Made by a program: the position numbers and the translations under genes | Assembly (NCBI RefSeq): GCF_002102255.1 | Contig: NZ_LQPH01000129.1 | Span: 1 to 64,000 of the forward strand | Reading direction: 5' to 3' | DNA: 64,000 bases | Source of the DNA: Mycobacterium nebraskense | GTDB taxonomy: Bacteria > Actinomycetota > Actinomycetes > Mycobacteriales > Mycobacteriaceae | The notes under the pieces: model-generated | What the model saw: the letters and a program-made list of their open reading frames with translations, nothing else | Databases searched by the model: none | Told to the model about the DNA's origin: nothing | Shown here: piece by piece, positions 35,250-42,616 of the stretch | Layout: every line of letters begins with the position of its first letter | Position numbering within the stretch: position 1 is the first letter of the stretch

Positions 35250-36221
35250 ATGGCTGCTCGATCACTGGATGGTCGATTGCAGAATCTTGGATCGCGAGTG
35301 GTGTCCGCTATCGGGCGTCAAGAGTGGCTGGATCGGCCGAGCTATCGGTTCGAACATCTGTTGAGCTTTGCCTATAACGGCCTGGGCGGCGCTCGCAACA
35401 CCGTCAGCAACGCGCTGCACGGAGTGTGGCTCGGCCACCCGGTTCACCCGCCGCTGGCGTCGCTGACGAGCGGTGCGCTGGGCACCACCGTCGCGTTGGA
35501 CGCCCTCAGCCTACTGCCGGGCCGGCCCGCCACCGAAGTGCGCGATGCGTCGAAGTTCGCGTCCCGCGCCCTCGGGGTGGGCATCCTGGCCGGCATCGGG
35601 TCCGCCGTCACCGGCGTCACCGATTGGCAGCACACGCATGAATCCGACCGCCGGGTCGGCGCCGTGCACGGCCTGGTGAACCTGGTCGCCACCGCGCTCT
35701 ACGCGCGGTCCTGGTGGGATCGCCGCCGAGGCCGCCATGGTCGCGGCATCGCCCTCACCGCACTGGGTTACGGCATCACCGTCGCGGGCAGCTACCTCGG
35801 TGGGGCGCTGGTGTTCGAGTCCGGGATCGGCATCGACCAATCGGGCGCGCGGCTGCGCACCACGGAATGGACGCCCGTGCTGCCCGCGAGCTCGCTGAAC
35901 GGAAAGCCGGTGCGCGTCGAGGTCGACGGGGTGGGCCTGGTGGTGTGTCAGACCAAGCCCGGGGAGGTCGCGGCGTTCGGGGAGTTGTGTCCGCACTTGG
36001 CGGCTCCCATGTCCGACGGCTGGGTCGACCGGGGCCGGCTCGTATGCCCTTGGCACGGTTCATGGTTCGCGGCCGAGTCGGGAGACGTCATGCGCGGCCC
36101 CGCGGCGGCCCCGCTGCCGTGTTACCAGGCGAGGTTGGTCGACGGAATGGTCGAAGTTCGAGGCGAACCCGAGCCCGCGCTCGGTGCAGCGGTGGGCATC
36201 GGAGAAGGGAAAGCCAAGTGA
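35250..36221 (+). CDS. DUF2231 membrane domain fused to a Rieske [2Fe-2S] domain, 323 aa
   Basis: Residues ~45-195 form a DUF2231-type membrane domain: WLGHPVHPPLASLTSGALGT with its HPxHP, GILAGIGSAVTGVTDWQHTH and ALTALGYGITVAGSYLGGAL. Residues ~205-305 are a Rieske domain with GELCPHLAAPMSDGW (Cys-x-His) and LVCPWHGSWFAAESG (Cys-x2-His). It probably passes electrons at the membrane. The partner could be the hemerythrin-like protein that overlaps its 3' end. Not a known component of a dioxygenase. Confidence 0.85.
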   Translation: MAARSLDGRLQNLGSRVVSAIGRQEWLDRPSYRFEHLLSFAYNGLGGARNTVSNALHGVWLGHPVHPPLASLTSGALGTTVALDALSLLPGRPATEVRDASKFASRALGVGILAGIGSAVTGVTDWQHTHESDRRVGAVHGLVNLVATALYARSWWDRRRGRHGRGIALTALGYGITVAGSYLGGALVFESGIGIDQSGARLRTTEWTPVLPASSLNGKPVRVEVDGVGLVVCQTKPGEVAAFGELCPHLAAPMSDGWVDRGRLVCPWHGSWFAAESGDVMRGPAAAPLPCYQARLVDGMVEVRGEPEPALGAAVGIGEGKAK

Positions 36222-36703
36222 ACGCCTACGACGTGCTGAAAGAACACCACATCGTGATCAAGGGGCTGGGCCGCAAGGTCAGCGAGGCGCCGGTGAATAG
36301 CGAAGAGCGGCATGCTCTTTTCGACGACATGCTGATCGAGCTCGATATTCACTTCCGCATCGAGGACGACCTGTACTACCCGGCCCTCAAAGACGCCACC
36401 AAGCTGATCGCGGTCGCCCACGCGGAGCACCGCCAGGTGGTCGACCAGCTTTCCGTGCTGCTCAGGACCCCGCAAAGTGCGCCGGGATATGAGGACGAAT
36501 GGAACTCCTTCAGGACCGTGCTGGAGGCCCACGCCGACGAAGAGGAGCGCGACATGATTCCGGCTCCTCCCGAGGTGAAGATCACCGACGCGGAGCTCGA
36601 GGAACTGGGCGACAAGATGGCCGCGAAAATGGAGCAATACCGTGGGTCCGCCCTGTACAAGATGCGCACCAAGGGGCGGGCGGCCCTGGTCCGCTCTCTA
36701 TAA
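36218..36703 (+). CDS. Hemerythrin-like HHE-domain protein, 161 aa
   Basis: GTG 36218 overlaps the upstream stop (GTGA). Metal-ligand pattern of a four-helix HHE protein: VLKEHHIVIKGLGRK, DIHFRIEDDLYYPAL, VAHAEHRQVVDQL and LEAHADEEERDMIPAP. Such proteins bind a di-iron site and sense or carry oxygen, NO or peroxide. The pairing with a membrane Rieske protein suggests a small redox or oxygen-response unit. Confidence 0.88.
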   Translation: MNAYDVLKEHHIVIKGLGRKVSEAPVNSEERHALFDDMLIELDIHFRIEDDLYYPALKDATKLIAVAHAEHRQVVDQLSVLLRTPQSAPGYEDEWNSFRTVLEAHADEEERDMIPAPPEVKITDAELEELGDKMAAKMEQYRGSALYKMRTKGRAALVRSL

Positions 36704-36763
36704 CTCCGCCGACACCGCCGACTTCCGGGGTTCGCCGGGCCATCGAGAGTAGCGTCACGCCTC

Positions 36764-37519
36764 ATGAACCCCGAGTGTCTCGCGTCTCAGGGTGACATCT
36801 CGGCCGAGATCGCCGCCATCGCAGCCGAATACCAGGGTCGGGAAGCCCAGCCCCGGCTCGACTACCCGCCCTACCGCGGCACCATCCTCCGCCATCCCAA
36901 ACAACCCCTGGTGCCGGTCGATCCGGAGGAGGTCGAACGCTGGGCGCCGTGCTTCGGCCACCAGGACGTCGACCCGCTCGAGGCTGACCTGACGGTCGGC
37001 CATCCCGGCCAACCCCTCGGGGAACGCGTCATCGTCGCCGGGCGGGTGGTCGACGGATCCGGTAAACCGGTGGCGGGTCAGCTGATCGAGATCTGGCAAG
37101 CTAACGCCGGCGGGCGCTACCGCCACCAGCGCGACCAGCACCCGGCTCCGCTCGACCCCAACTTCACCGGCGCCGGCCGGTGTCTGACCGGGCCGGACGG
37201 CTCGTACCGCTTCCTGACCATCAAGCCCGGCCCGTATCCGTGGCGCAATCACCACAACGCGTGGCGCCCGGCGCACATCCACTTCTCCATCTTCGGGACC
37301 GCTTTCCCGCAGCGCCTGGTCACCCAGATGTACTTCCCGGGCGACCCGATGTTCGACCTGGATCCGATCTTTCAGTCGGTTCTCGATCCCGCCGCCCGCC
37401 GACGGCTGATCGCCCGCTACGACCACGACCTCACCGAGCCGGAGTATGCGACCGGGTACCGGTGGGACATCGTGCTGACCGGTCGCGCCCGAACTCCGAT
37501 CGAGGGCGCCGATGACTGA
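36764..37519 (+). CDS. pcaH: Protocatechuate 3,4-dioxygenase beta subunit, 251 aa
   Basis: Intradiol dioxygenase fold with typical beta-subunit sequence: QLIEIWQANAGGRYRHQRDQ, TGPDGSYRFLTIKPGPYPWR with an iron Tyr, NAWRPAHIHFSIFG with the two His ligands, and LVTQMYFPGDP. It binds the catalytic Fe(III) and opens protocatechuate between the hydroxyls to 3-carboxy-cis,cis-muconate. Overlaps pcaG by eight bases. Confidence 0.92.
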   Translation: MNPECLASQGDISAEIAAIAAEYQGREAQPRLDYPPYRGTILRHPKQPLVPVDPEEVERWAPCFGHQDVDPLEADLTVGHPGQPLGERVIVAGRVVDGSGKPVAGQLIEIWQANAGGRYRHQRDQHPAPLDPNFTGAGRCLTGPDGSYRFLTIKPGPYPWRNHHNAWRPAHIHFSIFGTAFPQRLVTQMYFPGDPMFDLDPIFQSVLDPAARRRLIARYDHDLTEPEYATGYRWDIVLTGRARTPIEGADD

Positions 37520-38075
37520 ATGGGCTTGCACCCCAGGGCAAACGGTCGGGCCATTCCTCGACCTCGGGTTGCCGTATCCCGGAGACAGCGCCCTGGTCGG
37601 CGATGGCAATCCGCACGCCGTCCGACTACACGGCACGGTCTACGACGGCGCCGGCGACGGCGTCCCGGACGCCCTGGTCGAGCTGTGGCAACCCGATGGC
37701 AGCGGCCGCATCCCGCGCCGGGCCGGTTCGCGGCACCGCGATGCCGTGACGTTCACCGGATGGGGCCGGTCGGCGACCGACGCCGCCGGTCGTTACGCCT
37801 TCACCACCGTGGCACCCGGTTCGGCGAGCGCCGGGCGGCCGCCGTTCTTCGCCCTCACCGTGTTCGCGCGGGGCCTGCTGGACCGGCTGTTCACCCGCGC
37901 CTACCTGCCCGGCGGCGACCTGCGCGCCGATCCGCTGCTGGCGAGCCTCGATGCCGAGCGGCGTTCCACCATGCTGTGCGACGCCGAAAGTGGTTGCCGG
38001 GGATACCGTTTCGATATCCACCTGCAGGGCCCGCGCGAGACCGTGTTCCTGGCATACCGGGACGGTGGGCGATGA
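37512..38075 (+). CDS. pcaG: Protocatechuate 3,4-dioxygenase alpha subunit, 187 aa
   Basis: The shorter paralogous subunit: CTPGQTVGPFLDLGLPYPGD, VPDALVELWQPDGSGRIPRR, FFALTVFARGLLDRLFTRAY and GYRFDIHLQGPRETVFLAY. It keeps the fold but not the full iron site, as expected for the alpha chain. Overlapping pcaH and pcaB starts imply one transcript. Confidence 0.92.
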   Translation: MTEWACTPGQTVGPFLDLGLPYPGDSALVGDGNPHAVRLHGTVYDGAGDGVPDALVELWQPDGSGRIPRRAGSRHRDAVTFTGWGRSATDAAGRYAFTTVAPGSASAGRPPFFALTVFARGLLDRLFTRAYLPGGDLRADPLLASLDAERRSTMLCDAESGCRGYRFDIHLQGPRETVFLAYRDGGR

Positions 38076-39301
38076 CCAACCTGTTGTGGCCCGGCGATCA
38101 TCGGGCCGGAGAGCACATGACGGATCGGGCGCTGTTGGAATCGATGGTCGCGGTGGAATCCGCCTGGCTGGAGGCCCTGTCCGCCGCCGGCCTGGCTCCG
38201 GCCGACTGCGCCGACGTGGACCTGGCGAAACTGTTGGACGGCAACGACTGTGAGTCCTTGGCGGCAACCGCCGAGGACGGCGGCAACCCGGTCATCGGCC
38301 TCGTCGGCCTGCTGCGGCACCGGGCCGCGCCGGCCGTAGCGCCGTGGATCCATCGGGGACTCACCAGCCAGGACGTCCTGGACACCGGCCTGATGCTCGG
38401 CGTGCGCGGCGTGGTCGGGGACCTGGTAGCGCAGCTTGCGGAGCAGATATCGACGCTGACCGAGCTCGCCACACTGCACCGCCGGACGCCCATGGTCGCG
38501 CGCACCCTCACCCAGCATGCCGCGCCTACCACTTTCGGCGCGAAGGCGGCCGGCTGGTTGAACGGCGCCGTCGATGCCTTCGAGGGGATGTCCGCGCTGC
38601 GCGTACCCATCCAGATCGGTGGTGCCGCCGGGACTTTGGCCGCCACCACGGAGCTTGCGGCGCTGCTCACCGGCGCCGCCGACCCCGCCGAGGTCTCCAC
38701 CGGCCTGGTGCAAAGCGTGGCAGCGGCTTTGGGTTTGGGCGTCCGATCGCCCTGGCACACGACGCGGACACCGGTCACGGCGGCCGCCGACGCATTCGTC
38801 GGCTGCACCGACTCTTGGGGCCGGATCGCCTCGGACATCGTCACGCTCGCCCGCCCGGAGGTCGGCGAACTGAGCGAGCCGGACGGCGAGAACCGCGGCG
38901 GTTCGTCGTCGATGCCGCACAAACGAAACCCGGTGTTGTCCATCCTCATTCGCCGGGCCGCACTTTCCGCACCGCAGCTCGCGGCGATACTGCACACCGC
39001 CGCGGCGCTGGCCAACGACGAGCGGCCCGACGGCGCCTGGCACGCCGAATGGGATGCCCTGCGCACGTTGGCCCGGCGCACCGTCGTCGCCGGATCCCAG
39101 TGCGGCGAGCTGCTGGTGGGGCTGAGGGTGCACACCGAGCGGATGTCCGAAAACCTCAATGCGGCAGATGTTTTAGGGGAACAAGAAGCGGTCGCCGACC
39201 TGGCGGGGAAGTCACCGTCGGCAACCTACATCGGTGCGGTGGATCGGCTGATCGACGAGAGCCTGGACCGCGCCCGGCGGACGCTCGCTCAGCGCTGGTA
39301 A
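38072..39301 (+). CDS. pcaB: 3-carboxy-cis,cis-muconate cycloisomerase, 409 aa
   Basis: ATG 38072 overlaps the pcaG stop (ATGA); the frame is open further upstream but that part is pcaG. Fumarase/aspartase-superfamily motifs: HRGLTSQDVLDTGLMLGVRG, ARTLTQHAAPTTFGAKAAGW, IGGAAGTLAAT and the signature GSSSMPHKRNPVLSILIR. It cyclises the muconate to the carboxymuconolactone. Genes for later steps (pcaC, pcaD, pcaIJF) are not in the window. The 3' end overlaps a convergent TetR gene by 13 bases. Confidence 0.9.
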   Translation: MTNLLWPGDHRAGEHMTDRALLESMVAVESAWLEALSAAGLAPADCADVDLAKLLDGNDCESLAATAEDGGNPVIGLVGLLRHRAAPAVAPWIHRGLTSQDVLDTGLMLGVRGVVGDLVAQLAEQISTLTELATLHRRTPMVARTLTQHAAPTTFGAKAAGWLNGAVDAFEGMSALRVPIQIGGAAGTLAATTELAALLTGAADPAEVSTGLVQSVAAALGLGVRSPWHTTRTPVTAAADAFVGCTDSWGRIASDIVTLARPEVGELSEPDGENRGGSSSMPHKRNPVLSILIRRAALSAPQLAAILHTAAALANDERPDGAWHAEWDALRTLARRTVVAGSQCGELLVGLRVHTERMSENLNAADVLGEQEAVADLAGKSPSATYIGAVDRLIDESLDRARRTLAQRW

Positions 39302-39936
39302 ATGCTGGCCAGCCAGATGTGGAGCAGCGTGTCGACCGCCCGGTCCTCCGGCATCGCCTCGTCCTCGGCGGTGAACGTCGCGGCCATCACCCGCTCGCTC
39401 AGCATGTTGAGCGCGACCGACAGCTGCTCCGCCGGGACGGTGTCGGGGGCGGCGCCCCGACCGCGCTCCGCTTTGATGGCCGCGGTGGTCAGCGAGATCC
39501 ACCTCTGCATGAGCGTGGACCACAACTGCCGCACCTCGGGATTGGTCGCCTTCGCCGAGGCGCCGGCCACGGCGACCGCCGGGTGAGAGCCCGACACCTC
39601 GAAGAACGCCTCGATGCGCGCCCTCCACAGCTCCGCGGGGTCGCCGGACGATATGCCGCCGAGCGTCCTGAGAGCCGCATGCGCCTTGCCGTTCATCTGG
39701 TCGAGCAACGACAGCAACACCGCGTTCTTCGATCGGAAATAGAAGTAGAAGGTGGGTCGCGAAATCCCCGCGCCTTTTGCTAGATCGTCCACGGAAAAGT
39801 CGGCAAGCGGCCGTTCCTGCAGCAGGCGCTCGGCGGTGGCCAGTATCGCCTGTTCGCGGTCATCGCCCGAGTGCGGCGACGACCGGCGACCCCGCGAGGC
39901 ATGCGGGTAGTTGGTCTGTGTCGGGAGGTTGGACAC
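39289..39936 (-). CDS. EthR-like TetR-family regulator, 215 aa
   Basis: Very close in pattern to M. tuberculosis EthR: DREQAILATAERLLQERPLA, SVDDLAKGAGISRPTFYFYF, RSKNAVLLSLLDQ, PEVRQLWSTLMQRWISLTTA, RGAAPDTVPAEQLSVALNML and DTLLHIWLASIYQR. EthR represses the monooxygenase gene ethA; no ethA-like gene is next to this one, so the target may differ (for example the pca genes). GTG 39936 gives a length matching EthR; the frame is open to 40032 but that extension is Arg/Ser-rich. Confidence 0.85.
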   Translation of the reverse strand: MSNLPTQTNYPHASRGRRSSPHSGDDREQAILATAERLLQERPLADFSVDDLAKGAGISRPTFYFYFRSKNAVLLSLLDQMNGKAHAALRTLGGISSGDPAELWRARIEAFFEVSGSHPAVAVAGASAKATNPEVRQLWSTLMQRWISLTTAAIKAERGRGAAPDTVPAEQLSVALNMLSERVMAATFTAEDEAMPEDRAVDTLLHIWLASIYQR

Positions 39937-40102
39937 GCCCGTTACTGTTGGGCACCTCGATATACGCGAACGAAACTGTTGATTAAGCCCAGCAATAATG
40001 TCGATTAAGTTCGACGCTTTCTTCGTAGGCATCCACCCATTTGCTGGCGATTTTCAACGCGCCGGCCCGGCCCGGCGGCTCGGCCGACGAACGACCTCGG
40101 GA

Positions 40103-40122
40103 TTCGGGACTTCCGCCCCTAC
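40103..40122 (+). promoter_or_regulatory. DosR box upstream of the Rv1738-like gene
   Basis: TTCGGGACTTCCGCCCCTAC keeps TTCGGGACTT exactly and a CCC right arm. Its inner 15 bases (40107-40121) recur exactly, inverted, at 56744-56758 between hspX and nrdZ. It ends 33 bases before the next start codon. Confidence 0.7.
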
Positions 40123-40155
40123 TGCGGTCCCCGGGCGAAATGGTCGCATCTGGTG

Positions 40156-40437
40156 ATGACGAAAAGTGACGACGGCACCAAGGAATGCCACATCGACGTG
40201 CTGCTCGAAGAGCGTGACGAAAAGACGCGGGCGAAGGCACGACTGTCCTGGGCCGGCAAGACTCTGGTCGGCGTTGGCTTGGCGCGACTCGACCCAGCCG
40301 ACCCGCCCGTTGCCACGATCGGCGACGAGCTCGCAATAGCCCGCGCGCTGTCCGATCTGGCGAATCAGCTGTTTGCTGCGACATCCACCGATATTCAGGC
40401 CAGTACGCACGAACCCGTCACGGGTCTGCACCACTGA
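40156..40437 (+). CDS. DUF1876 protein, homologue of M. tuberculosis Rv1738, 93 aa
   Basis: Shared pattern with Rv1738: HIDVLLEERDEKTRAKARLS, LVGVGLARLDPADPP, TIGDELAIARALSDLANQLF and a C-terminal DIQASTHEPVTGL. Rv1738 is strongly induced by hypoxia and its structure resembles ribosome hibernation factors. ATG 40156 follows an in-frame GTG at 40153; no clear ribosome site. A DosR box lies just upstream, and the HPF-like gene follows by 28 bases. Confidence 0.9.
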   Translation: MTKSDDGTKECHIDVLLEERDEKTRAKARLSWAGKTLVGVGLARLDPADPPVATIGDELAIARALSDLANQLFAATSTDIQASTHEPVTGLHH

Positions 40438-40465
40438 GCGACAACAACCAACTACGAGAGCCACG

Positions 40466-41269
40466 ATGAGACAACGACCCGATTTACCGGCTGCCCTCGA
40501 CGTCCAGGTAACGACGCACGGGCAGCTACCCGGTGCCGAGGACTACGCGCGCACAAAGATCGGCGAGCTCGGCCACCTTACCCACGAACCGGTGTTGCAC
40601 GCCCATGTCAAGTTGGGCGAGCACGGCGATCCCGCGGTGGCTCGCCGGGTGATCGCGCAGGCAAACCTCGACGTCAACGGCCGGCCGGTGCGTGCGCAGG
40701 TCGAAGGCGTCACCGCGCGGGAAGCGATCGATCGGCTCGAGGCGCGACTGCGTCGCCAACTGGAGCGCGCCGCCGAACACTGGGAAGCCAAACGAGGCGG
40801 CATGCCCCGTCGCGGCCCGCATGAATGGCGGCACGAAACCGAGCCGACGCACCGGCCGAAGTACTTCCCACGACCGGAAAGCGAACGCCGGATCATGCGG
40901 CACAAGTCGTACAGCCTGCCGACCTGTACGGTCGAACAGGCCGCGCAGGAGATGGAATTGCTCGACTACGACTTTCACCTCTTCACCGAGGAGGGCACCC
41001 GGCAGGACAGCGTGCTATATCGCGGAGGGCCAACCGAATACCGGCTGGCACAGGCCAATCCGGCTGCCGCGGACGAGCTGGCGCCGTTCCAGTTGCCGTT
41101 GACCATCAGTCCGCAGCCGGCTCCGCGGCTGAGCGTCGAGCAGGCCATCGAGCGGATCGGGTTGCTGGGCCTGCCGTTCCTGTTCTTCGTGGACACCGCC
41201 CGGGACCGTGGCAGCGTGTTGTATCACCGCTACGACGGACACTACGGGCAAATCGCACCGGCAAGCTGA
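40466..41269 (+). CDS. Rv0079-like ribosome-associated dormancy protein (HPF/RaiA type), 267 aa
   Basis: Residues 1-115 form an HPF-like domain (LDVQVTTHGQLPGAEDYART, VLHAHVKLGEHGDPAVARRV, REAIDRLEARLRRQLERAAE). Two C-terminal repeats follow, each of the form AAQEMELLDYDFHLFTEEGT with VLYRGG, and AIERIGLLGLPFLFFVDTAR with VLYHRYDGHYGQI. M. tuberculosis Rv0079, a DosR-regulon protein that slows growth through the ribosome, has this layout. ATG 40466 is used because the frame before it (from 40373) overlaps the upstream gene. Likely co-transcribed with the Rv1738-like gene. Confidence 0.88.
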   Translation: MRQRPDLPAALDVQVTTHGQLPGAEDYARTKIGELGHLTHEPVLHAHVKLGEHGDPAVARRVIAQANLDVNGRPVRAQVEGVTAREAIDRLEARLRRQLERAAEHWEAKRGGMPRRGPHEWRHETEPTHRPKYFPRPESERRIMRHKSYSLPTCTVEQAAQEMELLDYDFHLFTEEGTRQDSVLYRGGPTEYRLAQANPAAADELAPFQLPLTISPQPAPRLSVEQAIERIGLLGLPFLFFVDTARDRGSVLYHRYDGHYGQIAPAS

Positions 41270-41292
41270 GCACCGGTAGGCCAATTGAAGAC

Positions 41293-41328
41293 GCGGCGGT
41301 CCCGGCACCCCCTGTCCGGGACCGCCGC
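41293..41328. terminator. Bidirectional hairpin terminator
   Basis: A perfect 13-base stem (GCGGCGGTCCCGG at 41293-41305, CCGGGACCGCCGC at 41316-41328) with a ten-base loop lies between the converging genes ending at 41269 and 41369. No long U-tract follows, the usual form in mycobacteria. Confidence 0.75.
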
Positions 41329-41368
41329 TGAAAACCTCGTGTTTTGCTGCAGCCCAAGCGTGTTGTGC

Positions 41369-42493
41369 CTACGCGCCGCGACGGCCAGCCCGCTCGCCCG
41401 CGGCATACCGCAGCAGTGCGCCCACACCGTTTGCGGGTGCGATCAGCTGGCCCGTCCGGGCCAACGAGGCGCCCACCGCGATTGCGTTGAACGGCAACGC
41501 CTCATCGGCCCGTGCCACGCGGCCCACCGGTTCGCCGAGTTCGGACAGCGCATCCGCGTCGGCCGCGATCGTGGTCAGCGCCGAGCCGGTGACCACAGTG
41601 GCATCGCCCAGCTCGCCGATGATCAGCGTGTCGACGTTGCCGTCGCGCAGTGCTGCGCAGACTTCGGCAAGGCCTTCGGCCGCCCGCCCCGATCCGCGGC
41701 CGATCTCCGCTTCGAATCGTTGGGCAAGGGCGGACATCTCGATGCCACGACGCCGAGCGAACTCCTCGCCCGTCAACTGGCTCAACTGTTCTTCGTCGCA
41801 ATGGCTCTTGCGAGTCCCGGCATGCAACTGCCACACCCGTTCGGCGACCCGCTCGGGCAGTTCGGCAACCAGATCCGTAAGCGAACGCACTTCCCCGCAC
41901 AGGAACACCACTTCGGGATCCGCTTCGTCCACCAGGCGCGTGAGTTCGTCGGCGACCGCACGGCAGTTCATTCGGATGGCTTCCTCGGTCGTGTGCTGAA
42001 AGTCGCCGTAGCCGTTCCAGCCGGCAGTGGACGGCTTGTGGACCGGATAGCCGCCGCCGTCAACGCTTTCGGAGCTGACGGCATCGCCTCGATACAAGCT
42101 GATGTCCGCCCCGGTGCGGTCAATCGCGGCGACCACGTAGGGGGGTCGCCGCACTTCCGAGTCGATCAACGGCACGAGGTATGGATACTCCGACACCCGA
42201 ATCACCGTGGCCGGCGGCGGGCTGATCAGATGCTCGTTGATCAGTACCTGTTCGGCGGTCGCGATCACCACGCGGCCGCGCCGCCCAACGGGCGGTCGTT
42301 GGTGCAGCACGGCTTTCTCAAGCAGGCCGACAATTTCCTCACCAGCGCCCATGTCTTGCAGATGCTGACGGATACCGGTCCATTTCGCTTCCAGCTGCTC
42401 GGCGGCGTCCAGGGTGTCGTGCGAGTCGTCGAAATATACCGAGGCGAACGGGCCTTTCGCTTTGACCAGCCACCTGAGGCGATCTGATTGCAT
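41369..42493 (-). CDS. Homologue of M. tuberculosis Rv2629, 374 aa
   Basis: ATG 42493 with GAGGGA six bases upstream gives exactly the 374 residues of Rv2629. Shared segments: RLRWLVKAKGPFASVYFDDS, VVIATAEQVLINEHLISPPP, YGDFQHTTEEAIRMNCRAVA, IGRGSGRAAEGLAEVCAALR, TLIIGELGDATVVTG and the C-terminal VGALLRYAAGERAG. The fold resembles eukaryotic release factor 1-type domains, and the protein belongs to the DosR regulon. A DosR-like box lies at 42582-42601. Confidence 0.9.
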   Translation of the reverse strand: MQSDRLRWLVKAKGPFASVYFDDSHDTLDAAEQLEAKWTGIRQHLQDMGAGEEIVGLLEKAVLHQRPPVGRRGRVVIATAEQVLINEHLISPPPATVIRVSEYPYLVPLIDSEVRRPPYVVAAIDRTGADISLYRGDAVSSESVDGGGYPVHKPSTAGWNGYGDFQHTTEEAIRMNCRAVADELTRLVDEADPEVVFLCGEVRSLTDLVAELPERVAERVWQLHAGTRKSHCDEEQLSQLTGEEFARRRGIEMSALAQRFEAEIGRGSGRAAEGLAEVCAALRDGNVDTLIIGELGDATVVTGSALTTIAADADALSELGEPVGRVARADEALPFNAIAVGASLARTGQLIAPANGVGALLRYAAGERAGRRGA

Positions 42494-42581
42494 GCCGCAT
42501 CCCTCTCCACTGTTGCGTGTGCCGATATTGGCCAACCGTATGAAGGATGGACGTGGCTCCACGAGAGTCATTAGCCCCAAG

Positions 42582-42601
42582 ATGGGGGTCTTAGGTCCCG
42601 G
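42582..42601 (-). promoter_or_regulatory. DosR box upstream of the Rv2629-like gene
   Basis: The minus strand reads CCGGGACCTAAGACCCCCAT, with GGGACC and a CCC arm around a central TAAG. It lies about 90 bases before ATG 42493, just past the end of the next gene. Confidence 0.6.
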
Positions 42602-42616
42602 GACAGCGTCGGGTCG

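Noticed and set aside
41285..42487. 400-codon plus-strand frame opposite the Rv2629-like gene
   Set aside because: Antisense of a gene with clear homology and exact family length.
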